64,000 bases of DNA from Bacillus sp. V3B. GTDB lineage: Bacteria; Bacillota; Bacilli; Bacillales; Cytobacillaceae. Position 1 is the stretch's first letter, and every line of letters starts with the position of its first letter. The notes below the pieces were generated by a model. That model saw only the letters and a program-made list of their open reading frames with translations. It ran no database searches and had not been told where the DNA came from. Of this stretch, positions 1 through 6,806 are shown piece by piece. Made by a program: the position numbers and the translations under genes. The stretch covers positions 62,001 through 126,000 of the forward strand of contig NZ_JAETXM010000006.1 in assembly GCF_024494465.1 (NCBI RefSeq), read 5' to 3'.

Positions 1-290
1 GGAGCGTGCGAAAAGTTCTGTTATAAACGCTTTGTAGCGTGAAAGACAGGAGATAAGGAGGATAGGAACGATGCAACCATGTTTCTTGAAACTATCCTGT
101 CAATACTCCTGCATGTGTTATGATTGACAGGTGATGGGGTGCGAAGCACAGGTAGATTTGGCAGAACGAAGGCTGAAGACATACTTATCGAAATGGTATG
201 CCGACGGATATGCCGCACGGCTGAAAAACTAGATATGGTGAGAATAGTTCCGTTTTCATCGCATCCTTTGAAAACGGAATATTCCAAATA
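1..290 (+). other. Structured RNA remnant, possibly the 5' part of a group II intron
   Basis: No convincing coding frame is seen, but the stretch is dense in inverted repeats. CCTGTCAAT (96-104) pairs with ATTGACAGG (123-131). GTGC-GAA-GCAC forms a hairpin near 139-149. ACGCT-TTGT-AGCGT lies near 27-40. A perfect 10-bp stem TTCCGTTTTC/GAAAACGGAA spans 248-279. The GTGCGA near the start and the long helical layout recall domain I of a bacterial group II intron cut off near 290. No reverse transcriptase follows. The identity is inference; the base pairing is directly visible. Confidence 0.35.
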
Positions 291-399
291 TTAAGAACTA
301 TTTTCTATTAAAACATATCTTTTCATGCTAAAATAGGTTTAACGACTCCAATAAATGGATATAAATTGAGTAGTCAATAATTAAGGGGGAGGGATATGT

Positions 400-990
400 G
401 TGGAAGTGACTTTTACGGAAATGGATTCCATTTTTAACCGAACGAAAAATGCATTAGTGGAGTTTATGGGGATCATTACACCCATCATTGAAAATGCGAA
501 AGATGACCATGAGCGACTTTATTGGCATCATATTTATGAAGAAGAAGAGCATCGTTCCGATCGTTTGGATATTTTGCTGCCAAAGATTCAAGCATTGCTT
601 AAAAGTGGAGCGGACATCTCTAGTAATCAGCTTGAGTTTGTACACCTTTTACAAGACATCAGCTTAGAGAAGTTTGGCTTACATAACTTTTTAGAACATT
701 TAGATTTGTCCCTTTTCCAATTCAAAGAAACAGAATTCGAAGAGGAAATTCAAACATTAAGAGATGTTACCTATAAGGATTATCAACAAATGAAAGTGGT
801 TTTGGAAAAATTAAATCAAGAATTTCAAGGTGGCATTGAATTTAATACGTCCATTCCAACCGATGAAAAAGAAGGAAACGGCTCGAATGTAAAAGTGGAT
901 GCTTATTCACATGATCATTTACCTGAGCCATCTCCATCAAAACAAAGCCTGAGAAAAACGTTAACAGTCGGCAGTCTGAAACAAAGATAA
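400..990 (+). CDS. Encapsulin cargo protein, IMEF (iron-mineralising ferritin-like) family
   Basis: A 196-aa, mainly helical protein with a Glu/His-rich ferritin-like core (YWHHIYEEEEHRSDR near residues 45-60) and a polar, flexible C-terminal linker. It ends in LTVGSLKQR, which matches the encapsulin targeting peptide pattern (T-V/I-G-S-L-x-x). Known IMEF proteins oxidise and mineralise iron inside large Firmicute encapsulins. The stop is 17 bp before the encapsulin ATG, so the two genes should be co-transcribed. The GTG at 400 follows a strong AAGGGGGAGGGA site; no in-frame ATG precedes it. Family assignment rests on recognition of sequence pattern plus context and is strong; ferroxidase activity is inferred. 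Confidence 0.9.
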   Translation: MEVTFTEMDSIFNRTKNALVEFMGIITPIIENAKDDHERLYWHHIYEEEEHRSDRLDILLPKIQALLKSGADISSNQLEFVHLLQDISLEKFGLHNFLEHLDLSLFQFKETEFEEEIQTLRDVTYKDYQQMKVVLEKLNQEFQGGIEFNTSIPTDEKEGNGSNVKVDAYSHDHLPEPSPSKQSLRKTLTVGSLKQR

Positions 991-1007
991 AGGGAGAAGT
1001 GATAGGT

Positions 1008-1856
1008 ATGGATAAATCGACTCAATTTCCTGAGTCTTCTTTAACAAGAGGAGAATGGCAGGAACTTGAACAAACCGTGTTTGAAAGTGTTAAAAAGCAG
1101 TTAGTTGGAAGAAGAGTGATTGATATTTATGGACCTCTTGGGGAGGGTGTTCAATCGGTAACAAATGATATTTATGAAACGGCCGAACGAGGAGCGATCA
1201 GTTTTCATGGCGAGGACTCGGGGCTATCTGTTCCATCTAGGAGGATTACCCTTACCATTCCCTTATTATATAAAGACTTCATTTTATATTGGCGGGATAT
1301 TCAGCAGGCCAAAACGATTGGAAGCCCAATTGATTTCTCTGCTTCAGCCAACGCTGCACAGCAGTGTGCACTACTTGAAGATGACCTGATTTTTAATGGG
1401 TCAAAGGAATTTGATATCCAGGGAATTATGAATGTGAAAGGGAAATTATCTCACATTCGCAGTGATTGGATGGAATCTGGAAATGCTTTTAGTGATGTTG
1501 TTGAAGCTAGAAATAAATTGCTAAGAATGGGCCATACAGGACCATATGCTCTCATTCTCTCTCCTGAATTGTATGCACTCGTACACCGTGTTCATCAAGG
1601 AACGCATGTACTGGAGATTGAGCACATTCGGGAATTGATGCCAGCAGGAGTTTTTCAATCTCCAATGGTGAAAAGCGGTACAGGAGTTGTTCTGGATGCA
1701 GGCAAACAAAACATTGACTTAGCCGTAGCCAGTGACTTTGACACGGTGTTTTTAGATCAAGAGAATATGAATTATTATTTTCGTGTATACGAAGCCATTG
1801 TTCCGAGAATTAAGCGCCCGACAGCTATATGCACATTAGAAGATTTCTCTGAATGA
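1008..1856 (+). CDS. Encapsulin shell protein (family 1, HK97-fold nanocompartment)
   Basis: A 282-aa shell protein beginning with the family's N-terminal segment (SSLTRGEWQELEQ) and carrying the HK97-like P-, E- and A-domain layout, including GRRVIDIYGPLGEG near residues 38-51 and the Phe/Tyr-rich C-terminal half (MNYYFRVYEAI). Family 1 encapsulins self-assemble into icosahedral shells that trap proteins bearing short targeting peptides. The ATG at 1008 with AGGGAG 11 bp upstream is preferred over a GTG at 999, which would sit too close to that site. It lies directly after the IMEF cargo gene and a perfect hairpin follows the stop. Known Firmicute IMEF shells are large (T=4); that this one is too is inference. 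Confidence 0.93.
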   Translation: MDKSTQFPESSLTRGEWQELEQTVFESVKKQLVGRRVIDIYGPLGEGVQSVTNDIYETAERGAISFHGEDSGLSVPSRRITLTIPLLYKDFILYWRDIQQAKTIGSPIDFSASANAAQQCALLEDDLIFNGSKEFDIQGIMNVKGKLSHIRSDWMESGNAFSDVVEARNKLLRMGHTGPYALILSPELYALVHRVHQGTHVLEIEHIRELMPAGVFQSPMVKSGTGVVLDAGKQNIDLAVASDFDTVFLDQENMNYYFRVYEAIVPRIKRPTAICTLEDFSE

Positions 1857-1868
1857 TTTGTTGCTGAA

Positions 1869-1904
1869 TTGAAACAGCAGAATGATATCATCCTGCTGTT
1901 TCAA
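1869..1904. terminator. Bidirectional terminator between encapsulin and the convergent gene
   Basis: TTGAAACAGCAG (1869-1880) pairs perfectly with CTGCTGTTTCAA (1893-1904), placed between two convergent stop codons. Confidence 0.8.
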
Positions 1905-1905
1905 T

Positions 1906-2370
1906 CTAGGCAATAGAATAAACTTTATTTTCTGAATAAATGATACTAGTGTTTATTTCTTTTTTAACGGCAGGCAGTCCGATATCTTCAATTATCATTC
2001 TTGCTTCTTCAAGGAAAATAGGATTCAGGCTGTCTTTATTGATTTCAAATAATCTCTTTAAGTATTTTATTTTTTCTTTTGTTTTGGTTGTTTTGTATGC
2101 TTGATTATTTAATTCAACTATTTTTTTATGTTTAGGTTCTTGCAGCAAACTAAGTTCAGTGATATTAACAATGATGTTTTGATGATCTTCCGTCATAAAC
2201 CCAATTGAATAGATGGCAGATCCGAGTAAATCGATATGGGTGATTACGGCGTGCGGATAGACTTCACCAGTCCGAAGTCGAAGCGTGTTTACTTCAATCA
2301 CACCGCCAATTTTTCTTTCATTGATTAACAATTTATGAATATCTTTCAGACCGTTAATTTGGTAGACCAT
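1906..2370 (-). CDS. Uncharacterised protein embedded in the encapsulin locus
   Basis: A 154-aa soluble protein I do not recognise. The N-terminal half (about residues 1-90) looks beta-rich, with short hydrophobic strands around GEVYPHAVITHIDLLGSAIY. The C-terminal half is helical and Lys/Glu-rich (KEKIKYLKRLFEINKDS). There is no signal peptide, membrane segment, metal-binding Cys cluster or encapsulin targeting peptide at either end. GGAGAT is placed about 6 bp before the ATG, so translation is well supported. It lies between the shell gene (convergent) and the ferredoxin gene (divergent), and its start is 41 bp from a perfect Fur box. This suggests iron-regulated expression and a possible accessory role, which is inference. 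Confidence 0.75.
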   Translation of the reverse strand: MVYQINGLKDIHKLLINERKIGGVIEVNTLRLRTGEVYPHAVITHIDLLGSAIYSIGFMTEDHQNIIVNITELSLLQEPKHKKIVELNNQAYKTTKTKEKIKYLKRLFEINKDSLNPIFLEEARMIIEDIGLPAVKKEINTSIIYSENKVYSIA

Positions 2371-2410
2371 GTTGTCATCTCCTTTTTTATTTAGAAGGAA
2401 ATATATTCAT

Positions 2411-2425
2411 TGATAATAATTATCA
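2411..2425. promoter_or_regulatory. Fur box between divergent genes
   Basis: TGATAATAATTATCA is a perfect 7-1-7 Fur operator. It is 41 bp from the start of the minus-strand 154-aa gene and about 98 bp before the ferredoxin start, so it could repress either or both under iron sufficiency. Confidence 0.9.
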
Positions 2426-2522
2426 TTATCATCATTATATAAAAAAACTAGTAAACGGTCAATAGAATATTTGATGAAAGATTTGTAAAATTAAAATACT
2501 TTTTTGAAAGGGGATACAATGG

Positions 2523-2882
2523 GTGAAAAAATTAACAATAGGCTCCTTGAGGTATGATCGCATGAACAGCAACGTTTCGATTGATCAACCTGTTTATATG
2601 GAGAAGCCGAATGTCAACGAAACAAATAGGGTAATGGAACTGGAACAAAACCAACGTTATTTTCAAGTAGAAGTAAAAAAAGACCAATCTATTTTGGATG
2701 CAGCCCTTGAGCAAAATTTATCTCTAGATTATCATTGTAAAAAGGGTACTTGCGGTAAATGTAAAGTGAAGTTATTGAATGGGAGCACTGATCTCCAACC
2801 GGCAAATAGCCTTGAGGAGAAGAAATTACACGATTTAATTCAAAGTGGTTTCCGTCTTGCTTGCCAGGCAAAAGCTAGGTGA
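2523..2882 (+). CDS. Encapsulin-associated 2Fe-2S ferredoxin with N-terminal targeting peptide
   Basis: A 119-aa plant/adrenodoxin-type ferredoxin. It opens with KKLTIGSLR, the same core (LT-I/V-GSL) as the C-terminus of the IMEF cargo, then a flexible linker of about 35 residues, then the domain with cluster ligands CKKGTCGKC (C-x5-C-x2-C) and a final Cys in LACQ. Encapsulated ferredoxins are known beside IMEF systems, where they are thought to supply electrons for reducing and releasing stored iron. The GTG at 2523 follows GAAAGGGG at normal spacing. An ATG at 2519 is in another frame. A perfect Fur box lies upstream. Encapsulation is inferred from the peptide. Confidence 0.9.
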   Translation: MKKLTIGSLRYDRMNSNVSIDQPVYMEKPNVNETNRVMELEQNQRYFQVEVKKDQSILDAALEQNLSLDYHCKKGTCGKCKVKLLNGSTDLQPANSLEEKKLHDLIQSGFRLACQAKAR

Positions 2883-3087
2883 CGATGTGTTGTTCTATCC
2901 TAGTTGGCAGGGATTCGGGCTTCATGCGAATCAGACGATAAAAAGGCAAGGAATAAAACAATTTAAAATCGGCCTCTTTTTTACAGAAAGAACATGAATC
3001 ACCTATACGATGATGTATCCTCTTTACATGAGGTACATCCATTTTTTTTAATCCGTTGGTTACATGCAACTTACAAGTGAATAGCAT
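2875..3087 (-). CDS. Small Cys-containing protein, unknown function
   Basis: A 70-aa basic protein with Cys5 and a CSFCKK (C-x2-C) pair in the middle, a possible small metal site. I do not recognise the family. An excellent GGGGGAGA site lies about 6 bp before the ATG, which supports a real gene despite its size. It converges on the ferredoxin gene and the two 3' ends overlap by 8 bp, so no terminator fits between them. It could be functionally tied to the encapsulin locus or simply adjacent. Confidence 0.6.
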   Translation of the reverse strand: MLFTCKLHVTNGLKKMDVPHVKRIHHRIGDSCSFCKKEADFKLFYSLPFYRLIRMKPESLPTRIEQHIVT

Positions 3088-3349
3088 AAATGATCTCCCC
3101 CAAAGTCAATATTTCTTTACATATTATTTATGGAAAGAGAAAAACATGTCAATTATTACTAAGTCAATATTCGTCCATTTGTTTTCTTCCTAAACTCCTT
3201 GTAGTCATCACTAGTAATAATGGAATAGCTTATTGTGTATAATCATTAAAATGTGCCAATGTTAGTTTTAAACATCGCAATATAGGTGACTTTATTCCCA
3301 TTTTTAGACCTGCAATCTATTACACGGGTAGTGTTTTTTTTTGCTGCTG

Positions 3350-3439
3350 TTTGCGGCTATTGGGATATATGCAATAGATCCAGTTACTAGAGAAGGGCTA
3401 ACCCGGATAAAGCTCACTTTAGCTTGAGCTGCGATGTCG
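3350..3439 (+). pseudogene. Fossil fragment of a FecCD-type iron-siderophore permease
   Basis: The frame starting at 3350 reads AAIGIYAIDPVTREGL and then IKLTLA, an in-frame TGA (3425-3427), and AAM. This matches VVGIYSIGSIGREGL...IKLTLAGAAL of the intact permease at 15615-16619, with Gly changed to a stop and a short indel in between. Nothing upstream or downstream continues the gene. It is a small decayed remnant of a second iron permease beside the siderophore operon. Confidence 0.7.
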
Positions 3440-3443
3440 CCTC

Positions 3444-3605
3444 TATGAAAAATATCGCAGAAAAATCCTACAGGTTACTCTCTTCAGCTATGATACTATT
3501 CGTGATGAACCCGACAATTTTTCTATGAGTATTCCTTTATTGAAGCTGCTAGATTTTTACTATTTGACCGTTCAACTAAAAAATAAAACTGGCGAAACTA
3601 TATAG
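3444..3605 (+). pseudogene. C-terminal fragment of an Rpn-family nuclease/transposase-like protein
   Basis: The frame reads YEKYRRKILQVTLFSYDTIRD, then DNFSMSIPLLKLLDFYY and a stop at 3603-3605. This pattern (VxLYSYDxxP...F.F.IPFL..L.F.Y..IQL) is typical of the middle of PD-(D/E)XK Rpn/YhgA-like proteins of Bacillus. No start or N-terminal catalytic part is present. It is adjacent to the permease fossil, which suggests a deletion scar. Confidence 0.45.
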
Positions 3606-3618
3606 TTTCGCCAGTTTT
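3585..3618. terminator. 34-bp perfect palindrome, bidirectional terminator
   Basis: AAAACTGGCGAAACTA, a TA centre, and its exact complement TAGTTTCGCCAGTTTT. The A/T tails on both sides suit termination in both directions. No intact gene now ends here, so it probably outlived the gene it served. The remaining 3620-3843 stretch shows no supported gene. Confidence 0.7.
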
Positions 3619-3843
3619 ATTTGCATCTTTTAAAATTTCAATTTTCTTAACTCTTTTGTTAAGAGCAAAGATAAGGTTTTCTAACTCTTTTGTACTCATT
3701 TAACTTCAAATTCTAGACCACATCAATTAAGGTGTTTCTTTGAAAAGTGTAAAAATAGGTTGGTGTATGAATGATTTGTATAAAGTGGTTATGAATTGAT
3801 GGAATAGGCATAATTTCATATTTTTCAGAATTATCATTGACAA

Positions 3844-3858
3844 TGATAATCATTATCG
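3844..3858. promoter_or_regulatory. Fur box 1 of the siderophore operon
   Basis: TGATAATCATTATCG matches the 7-1-7 Fur consensus at 14 of 15 positions, 63 bp before the dat start. Confidence 0.85.
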
Positions 3859-3878
3859 CTTATGATTCTAACTGTTAA

Positions 3879-3893
3879 TGAAAATCATTATCA
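3879..3893. promoter_or_regulatory. Fur box 2 of the siderophore operon
   Basis: TGAAAATCATTATCA matches the Fur consensus at 14 of 15 positions, 28 bp before the dat start. The tandem boxes predict tight iron repression of the whole operon. Confidence 0.85.
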
Positions 3894-3920
3894 ATTAAAA
3901 GCTTTTATAGGAGGAATGAT

Positions 3921-5282
3921 ATGTCTACTTTAATCAAACAATCTATTTCCAATGAAACATTGCTTTCCATGCAAAATATTCGTGAGTCAAATGCAAGGTC
4001 TTATCCGAGACGTTTACCAATAGCGATTAAAAAAGCAGAAGGTGTCGTCATAACGGATATGGACGGAAAAGAATATATTGATTGTTTAGCAGGAGCAGGT
4101 ACGTTAGCTCTTGGTCATAATCATGCTGTTGTTCATGAGGCGATTCAAGAAGTGCTAGCGAATTCCACTCCTTTACATACATTAGATTTTACGACGCCTG
4201 TAAAAGAAGCATTTGTCGATGAAGTATTTTCGATTTTACCAGAGTCATTTGCACGGAAAGCCAAAATTCAATTTTGTGGACCAACAGGTGGAGATGCAAT
4301 TGAAGCTGCACTTAAACTTGTAAAAACAGCGACAGGTAATCGAACAATTTTATCCTTTCAAGGAGGTTATCATGGCTCTACACACGGCACGTTAAGTATT
4401 AGCGGAACAACGAGTCCGAAAAAGCATATTCATGCACTCGTGCCAGATACGCATTTTTTTCCTTATCCATATGAATATCGCTGCCCGTTTGGAATTGGTG
4501 AAAAAGGACACGAGTTTATTAGTACCTATCTTGAGAACACTTTAGATGATCCTGAAAGTGGAATCGTCACACCAGCAGGAATTGTCGTTGAAATTGTTCA
4601 AGGTGAAGGTGGATCTGTACCGGCTCCGATTGAATGGTTAAAACAATTGCGACGCATTACAAAAGAAAGAAACATTCCCCTTATTATCGATGAAGTACAA
4701 ACAGGCATCGGTCGTACAGGAAAGATGTTTGCATTTGAACATGCTGATATTGAGCCAGACGTGCTCGTATTATCAAAAGCAATTGGCGGAAGTCTACCCC
4801 TATCTGTTGTTATTTACGATAAACGTCTGGATCAATGGGAAGCAGGAGCTCATATCGGAACATTCCGAGGCAATCAACTAGCAATGGCAACAGGGAGAGC
4901 AACGCTACAATTTATCAAAGAACATCATTTACCCGAACAGGCTCATAAGCTTGGGCAATATATGCAAACACAATTAAAGAACCTTCAGCAACGAGTAAAG
5001 TCGATTGGTCATGTACGCGGTCGTGGTCTTATGCTTGGTGTTGAAATAGTCGATAAGACAAAGACCCCTAATTCAATTGGAAGTTACCCAGCGGACGGAG
5101 AACTGGCAAAAGCTATTCAAAAAGAATGCTTTGATCGCGGTGTTATTTTAGAAGTAGGTGGACGGCACGGGGCAGTTATTCGCTTATTGCCGCCGTTAAT
5201 TGTGACAAAGCAACAAATAGACGAAGCTCTTGCTCGTTTTGAAGACGCGATAAAAGCTGCTGAAAAGAAACGGGTGAAATAA
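3921..5282 (+). CDS. dat: Diaminobutyrate--2-oxoglutarate aminotransferase (siderophore precursor)
   Basis: A 453-aa class III PLP aminotransferase that makes L-2,4-diaminobutyrate from aspartate semialdehyde with glutamate as donor. Visible features are the cofactor segment FCGPTGGDAIEAALK, the DEVQTGIGRTG motif around residue 255, and the PLP lysine in LSKAIGGSLP. The length is normal for the family (RhbA/DABA-AT). It is the first gene of a tightly packed operon: the next gene starts 3 bp after its stop. RBS is AGGAGG before ATG 3921. Two Fur boxes lie directly upstream. Confidence 0.93.
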   Translation: MSTLIKQSISNETLLSMQNIRESNARSYPRRLPIAIKKAEGVVITDMDGKEYIDCLAGAGTLALGHNHAVVHEAIQEVLANSTPLHTLDFTTPVKEAFVDEVFSILPESFARKAKIQFCGPTGGDAIEAALKLVKTATGNRTILSFQGGYHGSTHGTLSISGTTSPKKHIHALVPDTHFFPYPYEYRCPFGIGEKGHEFISTYLENTLDDPESGIVTPAGIVVEIVQGEGGSVPAPIEWLKQLRRITKERNIPLIIDEVQTGIGRTGKMFAFEHADIEPDVLVLSKAIGGSLPLSVVIYDKRLDQWEAGAHIGTFRGNQLAMATGRATLQFIKEHHLPEQAHKLGQYMQTQLKNLQQRVKSIGHVRGRGLMLGVEIVDKTKTPNSIGSYPADGELAKAIQKECFDRGVILEVGGRHGAVIRLLPPLIVTKQQIDEALARFEDAIKAAEKKRVK

Positions 5283-5285
5283 ACC

Positions 5286-6806
5286 ATGAACTCGTTTGAT
5301 AAATGGTTTTTATCACCGGATTCAAATGGATTAGAGAATTATCATCAGTTTATGACAGAAGTAGTAAAAATAGTTGAGACTCACTATCAAAGTCTTGAAA
5401 AACCATATGAACATATTGGTACTGAAGATATCGAAAAGAATATTGAGAGGTATGTAAAATTTGAATACGAAGGGAAATCATCGGATGCTGTTTTAACATC
5501 GTTGCAGCATCTGGTGATGGATCATTCACTGCATATTTCGCATCCGGCCGCAATGGCTCACTTACATTGCCCACCTATGATACCGGCACTTGCTGCTGAA
5601 GTAATCATTTCTGCTTTAAATCAATCGATGGACTCATGGGATCAAAGTCCAGTAGCTACGTATATAGAAGACGGTGTCATTCAAGAGATGATGAAAGAAA
5701 TCAATTATCCTCATTCTGCTTCAGGTGTGTTTACAAGTGGTGGAACGCAATCAAACTATATGGCGTTGTTGTTAGCACGAAATGAATATTGCGCCAAGCA
5801 TTTTTCTATAAATGTAAGCAAACAAGGATTACCAATAGAAGCTAAAAAACTACGAATCTTTTGTTCAGAAAAAGCTCATTTTACGGTACAGCAATCAGCC
5901 GCTCAATTAGGGCTTGGTATGGATTCTGTTATAAGTATAAAAACGAACGAACGCTATGAAATATGCACAGATGCTTTATATGAAGAAATTACAAAAGTGA
6001 AACAGCAAGGAAATCTCCCTTTTGCAGTGGTAGCAACGATTGGAACGACTGATTTTGGGAGTATAGATCCACTTGGTGAAATCTGTAAATTAACTGATAG
6101 GGAGAATATATGGTTACATGCAGATGCTGCGTACGGAGGAGCTTTACTATTTTCAAATCAATATAGTCATCTATTATCTCATCTGAAAAAAGCAGATTCA
6201 ATTACGATGGATTTTCATAAGTGGTTTTATCAGCCGGTTAGCTGTGGCGCATTTTTTGTGAAAAACTCTTCTATGTTTGAACACATCCAGTTGCACGCTG
6301 ACTATTTAAATCCAGAAGAAGATACACATCTTCATTTAGTTGATCGCAGCATTCAAACGACGAAGCGATTCGATGCATTAAAAGTATGGTTAACGTTTCA
6401 AGCAGTTGGTAAACATGAGTTTGGTGACATGATTGATCATACGATAAAAACGGCTAAACAAACGGCCAATTATTTACAGAAAAGAACGGATATTGAAGCA
6501 CTGAATAACCCTGTTATGAACGCGATTGTATTTCGCTATCAACCGAAGGTTATTTACATGGATGATCAAAAACAACGATTATATGAAAATAACATAAATC
6601 AGTATATTCAACAGTTGCTCTATGAGCAAGGGAAGTTGATTATGGCGAAAACAAAGTTTGAAGGAAAGTCCTATTTGAAACTAACGATGTTAAATCCGCT
6701 GATTACATTTGATGAAACTGTCAAACGATTAGATGAAGTAATCAATCTTGGAAAAGAACTAGAAAAAAAGGAGGAGCGATTACGTGAACGATCAGTTATC
6801 GGCTAA
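5286..6806 (+). CDS. ddc: L-2,4-diaminobutyrate decarboxylase
   Basis: A 506-aa group II PLP decarboxylase that converts diaminobutyrate to 1,3-diaminopropane, the backbone amine of schizokinen-type siderophores. It shows the conserved SGGTQSNYMALLLAR segment, HADAAYGG, and the PLP-binding lysine in TMDFHKWFYQP. The length fits RhbB-like enzymes. Its 3' end overlaps the next gene by 23 bp, and that gene's ribosome site (AAGGAGGAG) lies inside this one, so the two are translationally coupled. Confidence 0.93.
   Translation: MNSFDKWFLSPDSNGLENYHQFMTEVVKIVETHYQSLEKPYEHIGTEDIEKNIERYVKFEYEGKSSDAVLTSLQHLVMDHSLHISHPAAMAHLHCPPMIPALAAEVIISALNQSMDSWDQSPVATYIEDGVIQEMMKEINYPHSASGVFTSGGTQSNYMALLLARNEYCAKHFSINVSKQGLPIEAKKLRIFCSEKAHFTVQQSAAQLGLGMDSVISIKTNERYEICTDALYEEITKVKQQGNLPFAVVATIGTTDFGSIDPLGEICKLTDRENIWLHADAAYGGALLFSNQYSHLLSHLKKADSITMDFHKWFYQPVSCGAFFVKNSSMFEHIQLHADYLNPEEDTHLHLVDRSIQTTKRFDALKVWLTFQAVGKHEFGDMIDHTIKTAKQTANYLQKRTDIEALNNPVMNAIVFRYQPKVIYMDDQKQRLYENNINQYIQQLLYEQGKLIMAKTKFEGKSYLKLTMLNPLITFDETVKRLDEVINLGKELEKKEERLRERSVIG

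Noticed and set aside
21-287. Minus-strand 88-aa frame at the left edge
   Set aside because: It coincides with the strongly folded non-coding stretch and shows low-quality composition and no ribosome site.
3598-3699. Minus-strand 33-aa frame MSTKELENLIFALNKRV...
   Set aside because: No usable ribosome site, and its 3' end runs into the 34-bp palindrome. More likely a fragment beside the fossils than a gene.
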